Shown: piece by piece, positions 25,240 to 33,700 of the stretch
Layout of the letters: each line of letters opens with the position of its first letter
Position numbering within the stretch: the stretch's first letter is position 1
NCBI GenBank assembly: GCA_020634455.1
Contig: JACKBQ010000001.1
Location: 3,596,001-3,660,000 of the forward strand
Reading direction: 5' to 3'
DNA length: 64,000 bases
Origin: Ardenticatenaceae bacterium
Lineage (GTDB): Bacteria; Chloroflexota; Anaerolineae; Promineifilales; Promineifilaceae
The notes under the pieces: generated by a model
The model's input: only the letters and a program-made list of their open reading frames with translations
The model's database searches: none
What the model was told of the DNA's origin: nothing
Translations under genes and position numbers: made by a program

Positions 25240-27459
25240 ATGATAGACAAAACCCAACTGACCCTCGACCGCATTTTTAGTTCCGATGATTTTAAGGCCG
25301 AAAGCTTTGGCCCCGCCCGCTGGCTGGACGACGGCAGCGGCTACACCACGCTGGAAGCGGTGGCCGATCAAGCCGCTGAAGACGAAGCCAAAGTAAAAGA
25401 GCTGGTGCGCTACGACACCGCTTCTGGCGAGCGTACTGTGCTGGTAACGGCCGTAATGCTCACGCCCCCCGACGCTGACAAACCGCTCATCCTGCAAAAC
25501 TACGACTGGTCGGCCGACAAACAGCGGCTGCTTATTTACACCAACAGTCAGCGCGTCTGGCGGCAAAACACGCGCGGCGATTATTGGGTGCTGAATTTGG
25601 CAGACGGCACGCTCCACCAGCTCGGCCACGGGTTGCCAGAAGCCAGCCTCATGTTTGCCAAATTTGCCCCAGACGGGAACGCTGTCGCCTACGTCTGCCA
25701 GCAAAATGTGTACGTAGAAGAGATACCCAGCGGGGTCATCACCCAGCTTACCCAGGACGGCGGCGGCCACATCATCAACGGCACCTCTGACTGGGTGTAC
25801 GAAGAAGAGTTTCATCTGCGGGATGGGTTCAGGTGGAGTAAAGACGGCCGTTTCATCGCCTACTGGCAGTTCAACACCGAAGGAATCGAAACCTTCTACC
25901 TCATCAACAACACCGACAGCCTCTACCCCAAACTGACGCCGCTGCCGTACCCCAAAGTGGGCACAATCAATTCCGCCTGCCGCGTGGGTGTGGTGCCAGC
26001 GGCGGGTGGGGCGACGACCTGGTTTGCCCTGCCCGGCGATCCGCGCCAGCAGTACGTGCCCAAAATGGAATGGGCCAACGGCAGCGAGCAGGTAGTCATC
26101 CAGCAGCTTAATCGGCTGCAAAACAAAAATGTGGTCTGGTTGGGGAACGTGAAAGATGGATCGGTAACGGCCGTTCACACCGAAACCGACGACGCCTGGA
26201 TTGACGTGCGCACCGACGATCTGCATTGGCTGGACGACGGTCAATCTTTCACCTGGGTTAGCGACCGGAATGGTTGGCGGCAGATTTTCCGCATCAGTCG
26301 GGATGGGCAGCAGCAAATCCCGCTGACGCCCGCCGAATTTGATGTGGTCTCTGTGGAGAAGGTGGTGGAAGCAGACGGCCGTCTCACCTTCATCGCCTCG
26401 CCCGACAACCCCACCCAGCGCTACCTTTACACGACATCGCTCACGGGAGAAACGGCCGTACAGCGCCTCACCCCTGCCGACCTGCCCGGCAGCCACAGCT
26501 ACGACATTTCGCCCGACGGCAAATTTGCCTTTCATACGTATTCTGCCTTCAACAAACCGCCTGTTGTCTCGCTTGTTTCACTGCCGGATCATGCGCAAAT
26601 TCGGGTTTTGGAAGGGAATGAAAAGTTGTGGGAGATGGTAACGGCCGTAAACCAACCCAATCTCGACTTCTTCCAGGTCACGCTGGATGATGGCACCGTG
26701 TTAGACGGCTGGCGTCTCCTACCCACAGAGTTCGATCCTGGCCAAAAATACCCGCTGCTTTTTTACGTTTATGGTGAACCTGCCGGGCAAACGGTGATTG
26801 ATAGCTGGGGGGGCAAGGCAACGCTGTGGCACATGATGCTGGCCCAGCAAGGCGTCATCGTCATCAGCCTGGACAATCGCGGTACGCCCGCGCCGCGGGG
26901 TCGCGCCTGGCGCAAATCGGTCTACCGCCAAATCGGTATCCTGACCGCAGCCGATCAGGCCGCTGCCGCCCAAAAAATCATTGCCAGCCATGACTATATT
27001 GACGCCAATCGCGTCGGCGTGTGGGGCTGGAGCGGCGGCGGCTCGATGACGCTCAACCTCATGTTCAAGCATGGCGACATCTACAAAACCGGCATTGCCA
27101 TTGCCGCCGTCAGCGACCAGCGCTTCTACGACACCATCTACCAGGAGCGGTACATGGGCTTGCCAGATGACAACGAAGACGGCTTCCGCGATGGCTCCCC
27201 CATCAACTTTGCCCACCAGCTACAGGGCAAGCTGCTCATCATCCACGGCACCGCCGACGACAACGTGCATTACCAATCGGCCGAAGCGGTGATTAACAAG
27301 CTGATTGAGCACAACAAACCGTTCGATATGATGGCCTACCCCAACCGCGCCCACGGCATCAAAGAGGGGAAAAACACAACGCGTCATTTATATGGCTTGC
27401 TCACCCGCTATTTGCACGACCACTTAAAAGGTGGGGACGCTGGAATAAAATCCAGTTAA
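25240..27459 (+). CDS. S9-family dipeptidyl peptidase IV-like serine peptidase
   Basis: A 739-residue prolyl-oligopeptidase-family enzyme. The N-terminal part (about 60-480) is the DPP-IV beta-propeller (GDYWVLNLADGTLHQLG, DWVYEEEFHLRDGFRWSKDGRFIAYW; the EEEF motif binds the substrate N-terminus in DPP-IV enzymes). The C-terminal alpha/beta hydrolase has nucleophile Ser598 in GWSGGG, an aspartate in HGTADDNVH (about 673) and His705 in NRAHGI. No signal peptide or anchor is visible, so it is likely cytoplasmic. The ATG at 25240 was chosen because the upstream frame crosses the repeat at 25063-25214. It should remove X-Pro or X-Ala dipeptides from oligopeptides. Confidence 0.93.
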   Translation: MIDKTQLTLDRIFSSDDFKAESFGPARWLDDGSGYTTLEAVADQAAEDEAKVKELVRYDTASGERTVLVTAVMLTPPDADKPLILQNYDWSADKQRLLIYTNSQRVWRQNTRGDYWVLNLADGTLHQLGHGLPEASLMFAKFAPDGNAVAYVCQQNVYVEEIPSGVITQLTQDGGGHIINGTSDWVYEEEFHLRDGFRWSKDGRFIAYWQFNTEGIETFYLINNTDSLYPKLTPLPYPKVGTINSACRVGVVPAAGGATTWFALPGDPRQQYVPKMEWANGSEQVVIQQLNRLQNKNVVWLGNVKDGSVTAVHTETDDAWIDVRTDDLHWLDDGQSFTWVSDRNGWRQIFRISRDGQQQIPLTPAEFDVVSVEKVVEADGRLTFIASPDNPTQRYLYTTSLTGETAVQRLTPADLPGSHSYDISPDGKFAFHTYSAFNKPPVVSLVSLPDHAQIRVLEGNEKLWEMVTAVNQPNLDFFQVTLDDGTVLDGWRLLPTEFDPGQKYPLLFYVYGEPAGQTVIDSWGGKATLWHMMLAQQGVIVISLDNRGTPAPRGRAWRKSVYRQIGILTAADQAAAAQKIIASHDYIDANRVGVWGWSGGGSMTLNLMFKHGDIYKTGIAIAAVSDQRFYDTIYQERYMGLPDDNEDGFRDGSPINFAHQLQGKLLIIHGTADDNVHYQSAEAVINKLIEHNKPFDMMAYPNRAHGIKEGKNTTRHLYGLLTRYLHDHLKGGDAGIKSS

Positions 27460-27489
27460 AAATGGCCATCAGTGTAAGACATTGTTAAG

Positions 27490-27577
27490 CAAAATTTTCA
27501 ACAATTGTCATACTGAGCAAAGCGAAGTATCCCGACCAAGTTGGATGGGATTCTTCATTGCGCTCTGCTCCATAAAA
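27490..27577. repeat. TGTCATGCTGAGC repeat, copy 2
   Basis: AAAATTTTCAACAATTGTCAT-ACTGAGC... to GCGCTCTGCTCCATAAAAT; aligns with copies at 14089 and 57044, including the CCCGACCAA-TTGG-TGG(G)ATTCTTCATT centre. It lies between convergent genes. Confidence 0.8.
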
Positions 27578-27587
27578 TCCTCTGTAT

Positions 27588-28151
27588 CTAATCTGGTTCG
27601 CTGTAGATTTGCAGGCTGGGGAAGGTGTAAACGGCCGTTTCCCCACCAAATCCCTCGCCAAATAACCCCAACTGGCGTGCCGCCAAATGGAGCGTACCCT
27701 GCCACAATAGCTCCCGGTTCAGCCGCACCGTCACTGACTCACCGCGCACATCCAGCCAGAGTTCGTTAGGCGCTTCCGCCAGCCCCACGTGCGGCCACGG
27801 CTGCCAGGGCAGCAGCAACGCCTCCCCCTGCTGCACCAGCACGTATCCCAGTGGCGACACCGCCACGACAAACGCATCTGCCTGGCTGCCCAGCGCCAGC
27901 CCCACACCGCTATCCAGATTACCTTGCTGGTAAACGGCCGTTCCCCGCACTGAAAAATTCCCCGCTGGCAAGGGGTCCTCCAGCCAAACAACCGTTTGCC
28001 CCGGCTGGTTCAGCGACAGGCTGGCCACAGGCAGCGACGCTTGCAGCGTGCCCACCGGCTTTGGGTCGAACACGCCCGCCGCGATGAGAATGATGAGCAA
28101 TACGGCCGTTGCCAGCAAACCAGCCAGCCCGCCGCGCAGGGTTGGTTTCAT
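27588..28151 (-). CDS. Membrane-anchored hypothetical protein, possible beta-sandwich domain
   Basis: A 187-residue protein from the ATG at 28151 (MKPTLRGGLAGLLATAVLLI). Residues 7-27 form a membrane anchor or signal peptide; the rest looks like a beta-sandwich of the concanavalin/LamG type (NFSVRGTAVYQQGNLDSGVGLALG ... PNELWLDVRGESVTVRLNRELLWQG). The reading frame is open far upstream, but that part overlaps low-complexity DNA and the crotonase gene on the other strand, so the shorter start is right. A similar fold seems to be encoded by the partial gene at 63789. Function unknown. Confidence 0.65.
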   Translation of the reverse strand: MKPTLRGGLAGLLATAVLLIILIAAGVFDPKPVGTLQASLPVASLSLNQPGQTVVWLEDPLPAGNFSVRGTAVYQQGNLDSGVGLALGSQADAFVVAVSPLGYVLVQQGEALLLPWQPWPHVGLAEAPNELWLDVRGESVTVRLNRELLWQGTLHLAARQLGLFGEGFGGETAVYTFPSLQIYSEPD

Positions 28152-28164
28152 GGAGAGGAGTTTA

Positions 28165-28320
28165 GTGATAAGGGAGCGGGGGGGCAAGGGAGCGGGGGAG
28201 CGGGGAAGCGGAGGGGCAAGGGAGCAGGGGAGCAGGGGAGCAGGGGAGTAGGGGAGACTTGCAAACATGCAAACTCGCCCACTCGCAAACTCGCCACTCG
28301 CCCACTCGCCACTTCCCCAG
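28165..28320. repeat. Low-complexity GGGGAGCA and ACTCGCCC tandem repeats
   Basis: A G-rich stretch (28165-28255) is built of GGGGAGC(A/G) units such as GGGGAGCAGGGGAGCAGGGG; a C-rich stretch (28262-28316) follows with CTCGCCCACTCGC units. The two halves are roughly complementary in composition and may fold together. It is located between divergent genes. Confidence 0.8.
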
Positions 28321-28332
28321 TAAACTCCCCCC

Positions 28333-29115
28333 ATGAACCAAGAAATCAGCCTTACACAACAAAATGGGATTGCTACGCTGCGAGTGAACCGGCCAGCGGC
28401 GCGGAATGCGCTGAACTGGGCGGCGCAAGAACAGTTTGCCGCAGCGGTGGCGCAGGTTGGGTCGGATACGGCCGTTCGCGTCCTCATCATCACTGGCACG
28501 GGGGACAAAGCGTTTGTCTCTGGTGGGGATTTGAAGGAGCTGAGCCAGCACCCGGAGCCAGAGGCAGGGGCGCGGCTAAACCGGGTAATGCGCGATGCCC
28601 TGGTGCAGCTGACCCAACTGCCCATCCCCGTGATTGCCGCCGTGAACGGAGATGCGTTTGGCGGTGGCTGTGAAATCCTCACCGCCTGCGACCTGCGCCT
28701 GGCCGCCAGCCACGCCCGCTTTTGCTTTGCCCAGGTGCGCAACGCCCTCTGCACCGGCTGGGGCGGCACCGAACGGCTGGTGAACCTGCTGGGGCGGGCG
28801 CGGGCGCTCGATTTGCTGTTAACCGCCCGCATTTTTAACGCGCAGGAAGCGCAGGGGATGGGGTTGGTGCAGCAGGTGGCGGATGAAGGGGGATTGGAAA
28901 CGGCCGTTTCCCAACTGGCCCATTCCCTCACCCAACTCCCCCAACACGCCCTGGCCGCCACCAAACGGCTCATCTATGCCGCCAGCCACACCACGCCAGA
29001 CGTGGTAAACCAGCTAGAAACGGAGCTGTTTGTCAACCTCTGGGCCGAACCGGATCATCTGGAGGCGCTGGCGGCGTTTCAGGAGAAGCGCAAGCCCGTG
29101 TTTGGTGGTCGGTAA
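28333..29115 (+). CDS. Enoyl-CoA hydratase/isomerase (crotonase) family protein
   Basis: A 260-residue crotonase-fold protein acting on an acyl-CoA. Both oxyanion-hole regions are present (FVSGGDLKEL and NGDAFGGGCEILTACDLRLA). The position of the first catalytic glutamate in true hydratases (FGQPE) reads FAQVRNAL here, while the region of the second reads GWGGTERL, with a Glu displaced. The enzyme may therefore not be a standard enoyl-CoA hydratase; an isomerase, decarboxylase or hydrolase activity is possible. TAAACT ends six bases before the ATG and there is no ribosome-binding site, so the mRNA may be leaderless. The TAA stop is the first unit of the repeat array that follows. Confidence 0.9.
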   Translation: MNQEISLTQQNGIATLRVNRPAARNALNWAAQEQFAAAVAQVGSDTAVRVLIITGTGDKAFVSGGDLKELSQHPEPEAGARLNRVMRDALVQLTQLPIPVIAAVNGDAFGGGCEILTACDLRLAASHARFCFAQVRNALCTGWGGTERLVNLLGRARALDLLLTARIFNAQEAQGMGLVQQVADEGGLETAVSQLAHSLTQLPQHALAATKRLIYAASHTTPDVVNQLETELFVNLWAEPDHLEALAAFQEKRKPVFGGR

Positions 29116-29302
29116 GCGGTAAGCGGTAAGCGGTAATCGGTTATCCGTAATCGGTATTCCGTAATCGGTAATCGGTTATCCGTTATCCGTAATCGGTAAT
29201 CCGTTATCCGTAATTGGTGGTCGGTAATCGGTAATTGGAAACCCGTTCACCGACCACTGTTCACCGCCCACCGACCACCGACCACCGATTACTGTTCACC
29301 GA
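29116..29302. repeat. GGTAATC-type heptad repeat array between convergent genes
   Basis: Roughly 20 variants of CGGTAA(G/T)C, CCGTAATC and GGTTATC run from 29105 to about 29240, followed by complementary ACCGACCAC/ACCGATTAC units to 29302. The two halves can fold on each other. The array supplies the TAA stop of the crotonase gene and the TGA stop of the minus-strand gene at 29296. A short relative lies between coxM and coxS. It is not a CRISPR, since units are 7-8 bases without unique spacers. Confidence 0.85.
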
Positions 29303-30060
29303 GGCTCCACCACCTCATCTTCTCCCGCAGGCGCACTGTCCCCCTCTTCGCGAGTAGGACGCGGGCTGCGGGCTACCACTTCAAACCCCCAATTGGCCAG
29401 AGTGTGGTCTGGCGCACCCTCAAACATCACCAGCATCAGATAGCCCAACGCCAGCCGTGTATCCTCAAATAGCTGCTCCGTCAGCGCATCAAAACGGCCG
29501 TTTTCCTGCAAACGGCCGTGTCGAGCCGCATTCCGACTTTGCTGCTGCTGCACCATGTTGTCACGAAGCGCCACCACTGTCGCCAGCGGGGGCTGGGTGA
29601 ACTGTTCCAGTTCGGGCCGGGCAGCCTCTGCATCAATGTATCCATTCAGGCAGGCGATAATCTCCTGGCGCTTTTGCGGCATCAAAATTTGCCCGGCGCT
29701 GCGCCCCGTCTGGCGCACAATAAAGCCCCACGCTTGCGCCTGCTCCGGCGTTTCTGCAAAATGGCCTGCCAGCAGGCTGCGCATCTTCTGCACGGTGCGC
29801 TTGGCCGTACGCTGGGTGCGCTTAAGCGCCTCAGATGCGGCTTTGCGGGCTGCTTCCTGATCCTGGGCCGTATCCTGGGCAGCGAACGCTTCAGTGACGG
29901 CCGTTTCCATTCGCGCCGTAAAGGGGGTACGCTCCGCCTCTGGCAGCGTCGCTTCATGCGCCACAAACGCCTGGGCCAGTTCTAAAACGGCTTGTTTTTG
30001 ATCCAGGCGCGGCAAGTTCAGCCGCAGCGGGGCACCATTGTTAAAATGAACACGTAACAT
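29296..30060 (-). CDS. Hypothetical helical protein
   Basis: A 254-residue protein (from MLRVHFNNGAPLRLNLPRLD at 30060; a longer frame adds 17 unlikely residues). Mostly helical and charged, with a lysine/arginine/alanine-rich segment (ARKAASEALKRTQRTAKRTVQKM, about 68-92), and a C-terminal acidic tail that ends in the repeat array. No domain recognised. Four ACGGCCGT octamers occur in it, so it is well adapted to the host genome. Confidence 0.6.
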   Translation of the reverse strand: MLRVHFNNGAPLRLNLPRLDQKQAVLELAQAFVAHEATLPEAERTPFTARMETAVTEAFAAQDTAQDQEAARKAASEALKRTQRTAKRTVQKMRSLLAGHFAETPEQAQAWGFIVRQTGRSAGQILMPQKRQEIIACLNGYIDAEAARPELEQFTQPPLATVVALRDNMVQQQQSRNAARHGRLQENGRFDALTEQLFEDTRLALGYLMLVMFEGAPDHTLANWGFEVVARSPRPTREEGDSAPAGEDEVVEPR

Positions 30061-30130
30061 GAGAACTATCCCTTTGGGTTCTAAAAAGAACGCCCTGGCA
30101 AGCGCTGCCATTGGTTGTAATGGGTAGAAC

Positions 30131-30188
30131 GTAGGGGCAGGTCTCAGACCTGCCCGTACAGACCCGCCTGTACAGACCTGCCCCCTAC
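30131..30188. repeat. GTAGGGGCAGG palindromic element
   Basis: GTAGGGGCAGGTCTCAGACC (30131 onward) followed by TGCCC, then GTACAGACCCGCCTGTACAGACC and TGCCCCCTAC to 30188. Inner palindromes GGTCTCAGACC and TGTACAG combine with the outer GTAGGGGCAGG/CCTGCCCCCTAC arms. Same family as 12901, 25063, 49308 and 52120. Confidence 0.82.
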
Positions 30189-30318
30189 AACGGAATTGAA
30201 TTTTCTAGTTAGGGGATTTTCCCCCGGCGCTGGCAGCGCTCTTAACGATATACTGAATTGAGAAACACTCTAAAAAAGAAATTTCCAGTTGAAAAGAGTA
30301 CTTTAGGGGCATAAATGA

Positions 30319-30540
30319 TGATCGTTGACTCAACGATATATCAAATGGCGGTCAAAAGAGGGTTCAACCAGCCAAGGGCAAGCAAATGGCGGCCACAAGC
30401 GGGTTCAACCAGCCAAGGGTAAGCAATTGACGGCCAACAGCCTGATCGTTGACTCCGTGATGGGTGATTTGGCGGCCAAAACGGCCGTCTCGCACCCAAG
30501 GGCAACGTGTTGACCGTTTGATCGCTATATCGTTGCGTGC
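30319..30540. repeat. Decayed element with terminal inverted and internal direct repeats
   Basis: Left end CAACGATATATCAAATGGCGGTC-type bases (30331-30353) are imperfectly complementary to GACCGTTTGATCGCTATATCG (30513-30533). Inside, GGGTTCAACCAGCCAAGGG is repeated (30361 and 30402), and GATCGTTGACTC occurs twice (30322 and 30445). No convincing gene is encoded. With the neighbouring repeats it fills the 700 bases before the type IIG gene. It resembles a miniature transposable element. Confidence 0.5.
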
Positions 30541-30686
30541 GCGACCTCTGTTTTGGTACCTGTTTTGATGATTAGCCACAGAGAGCACAGAGGATTTTGA
30601 GGTGAGGGTTTTGGGGGTGGCATATATTTAGTAGTTTCCTTTTTAACCTGGCTGAACTATTATAGAAGCATCCTGACTTGTCAGCG

Positions 30687-30747
30687 AGACCCTAAGGGTT
30701 TGCCTCTTTTGAGGGCAAATGCGTCGAGAACAAAACCCTTAGGGTCT
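30687..30747. repeat. AGACCCTAAGGGTTT family repeat, copy 2
   Basis: Perfect 15-base arms at 30687-30701 and 30733-30747, with an inner stem (TTTGCCTC...GAGGGCAAA). It matches the copy at 8127-8187 in arms and in part of the loop. It ends 31 bases before the type IIG start, as the first copy ends 45 bases before coxG. Confidence 0.92.
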
Positions 30748-30778
30748 GTGTAGTGACCATTGACGAAGGAAATGCTCT

Positions 30779-33700
30779 ATGCCAGATACGCCCTTCCAGC
30801 CGCAGCTAGATTTTAGCCCGCACAACAACCAATCCCTCTTTTCTGACCATTACCTGCAAGAGATTTTGCGCCGCACGCCGGAATGGAAGGCGTGGCAAAC
30901 ACCTGCCGCCAACTTTTTGGCCTGGCTGCGCGATTTGTATGCCAAAGAGCGGGAGCAGCTGGCCAATTACAACGAATCGCAGTTGGAAGACAACTGGATT
31001 AAGCCGATTGTGAACCAGTTGGGGCACGTCTGGGAAGGGCAGGCGTCTATCCCTGGCCTGACGCGCAACATTAAAAAGCCGGATTTTGCCCTGTTCCCCG
31101 ATGAGGCGGCGCGGCAAACGGCCGTTCCCCACCAAAACACGCCGCAATATTGCCAGGACGTGCTGGCCCTGCTAGAAGCCAAAAAGTGGACGGTGAACCT
31201 GAGCAAAAAGAGCGGTAGCCGACCGCTGTTTGACGACCAGAACCCGATGTACCAGATAGACACCTACCTGAGTTTGAGCGGCGTTACCTGGGGTGTGGTG
31301 AGCAACGGCCGTTTCTGGCGACTCGTCCACAAAAACAGCTCCCGCACGCTGGAAACGTACTTTGAGATTGATCTGCTAGCCGCGCTGCACGCCCCGCCAG
31401 AGACCAGCACCCCGCTGGCTGTCGCCACCTTCTTCTGGGCCTTCTTTAACCAAACGGCGTTTACGCCCGACGCCCACGGCACCCGCTTCCTCGATGAGGC
31501 GCTGAGCCAGAGCAAGGCGTATGCCATCGCCCTGGAAGCTGATTTGCGCGACAACGCTTACCGCTCACTGGAGCAGCTCATCATCGGCTTTTTTGCCGGG
31601 GATGCCAGCCTGGACGCCCAAAACGCCGACCACCGCACCCAGGTGTACCAGAACAGCCTCTACCTGCTCTATCGCCTGCTCTTTTTGTTCTACGGCGAGA
31701 CCCGCGCCCTGCTGCCGATGGGCAGCCCCACCTACAAAGAGACCTACAGCCTGGACCAGCTGAGCCGGGACATTGCCGCCGGGCGCAACGATTTGGACAA
31801 ACAGCCCAGCACCGGCCGCCGCCGCTGGAATCGGCTGCAAGAGCTGTTCCGCCTGATTAGCGGGCAGGATGCCCAGTTTAACGCCGAGCTAGGCGTGCCG
31901 CGCTACAACGGCGGGCTGTTCGACCCCGACCAGCACCCTTTTTTGGAGCGCCATTTTGTGGGCGACCGAGGGCTGGCCAAGGCGATTGATTACCTGGCTT
32001 ATCGGCGCGTGCGCGAAGACGGCCGTTTCCAGGGCTACCAGTCTGTGGATTACCGCACCCTGGACGTGCGCCAGCTGGGTTCCATCTACGAAGGGCTGCT
32101 GGAGTACAAAGTCGCCGTGGCCACCGAAGAGATGATCACCGTGCGGAAGAAGGGGGTAGAGACGTGGCTGCCCGCGCGCCAGAGCAAAGCCGCGCCGCTG
32201 GACCGCCGCCAGCCGGGTGAACTGTACCTGACCAACGACAAGGGGGAGCGCAAAGCCACCGGCTCTTACTACACGCCCGACTACATCGTGGAGTACATTG
32301 TGGCCAACACGCTGGGGCCGCTGGTGGCACAGGCCCGCGAGCGGGTGAAGGCGCAGGTTCGGCAAACCGGATCGCTCAATGAAGCCGAACGCCAGCGCCA
32401 AAGCGCCGCGCTGTTTGTCCAGGAGATTTTGGCGCTGAATGTGCTGGACCCGGCGATGGGTTCCGGCCATTTCCTCGTCGAGGCCACCCACTTTTTGGCG
32501 CGGGCGCTGGCAACGGATGAATTTACCCTCGCGAACGTGGTGCCTGGCACGGGGGAAATGTCCGCGATAGATAAGGCCCTGTCCCCCGTGCCAGGCACCA
32601 CGCCAGACGGGGATGAAACCGACCTGCTCTACTGGAAGCGCCGCGTGGTGGAGGCGTGCATTTACGGCGTGGACAAAAATCCGATGGCCGTGGAGCTGGC
32701 CAAACTGTCGCTCTGGCTGAAAACGGCCGCAGCCGACAAACCTCTCAGCTTCCTCGACCACCACCTGCAACACGGCGACAGCCTCATCGGGGCCTGGCTG
32801 GCGGACCTTCACACAGCACCAAGACCCCAAGGGTTTCCCAAAGGATCGTCGCTCAGCAAAGCAACCGCCGCAAAACCCTTGGGGTCTAACGCCGCAAAAC
32901 CAAGACCCCAAGGGTTTTCCGAAGAATCATCGCCCAGCAAAGCAACTGCCACAAAACCCTTGGGGTCTGCGGCAGCAACCCAACAACCTCTTTTTGACGA
33001 GGGCACGTTTACGCAGGATGTGGGTTTGGCCGTCAAGGGCGTGGCCACCATCGAACGCCTGCCCACGCTGGACATTGACGACGTACACGCCAAGGAAGCC
33101 GCCTGGCAAGACATCCAGCGCACCCACGTGGCCCGCTGGCGCAGGCTGGCCGACCTCTGGGTAAGCGCCTACTTTGGCAACGCCATGACCCCGGAAGAGT
33201 ACCGCGCCCTGGCGGCGTACCTTAATCAACCGTCCCAACCTCCGGGAGGTTCCTCATCCCTTGAAGGCTCCCAGTTGCAACCTCCCGGAGGTTTGCTCAG
33301 CCACTTCTTGCAGCACCCCGCCGTGACCGACAACGATTTTTTCCATTGGGAGCTGGCCTTCCCCGAAGTGTTTTTTGACGAATACGGCCGTTCCCGCCAG
33401 ACAGCCGCCGGATTTGACGCCGTCATCGGCAACCCGCCCTACGTGCGTCAGGAGCAGATGGCCGCGATCAAACCATTTTTGCCCCACGCCTACGAACCGG
33501 TTTACAAAGGCACGGCCGATTTGTACGTTTACTTTCTCAACGGCGGGATCAACTGGTTGCGGGCTGGCGGATTTTTGTCTTACATCGTTAACAACAAGTG
33601 GCTGCGGGCGGGGTATGGCGACGGCTTGCGCGGATTTTTGGCGCAGGAAGCGCTGGTAAAGGGGATTGTTGATTTTGGCCACGCGCCCATTTTTGCCGAC

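Noticed and set aside
28165..28320. Possible coding or CRISPR-like repeat region
   Set aside because: Simple-sequence G-rich and C-rich tandem repeats without spacers or plausible translation.
27588..28973. A 461-codon minus-strand frame across the crotonase gene
   Set aside because: Only the part below 28151 looks like a protein with membrane anchor. The upper part lies antisense to the well-supported crotonase gene and passes through low-complexity DNA.
29105..29302. Possible CRISPR array
   Set aside because: Units of 7-8 bases without unique spacers of constant length, and no cas genes in the window.
30325..30513. 62-residue ORF within the miniature element
   Set aside because: It is made of the element's direct repeats; no start signal, no family.
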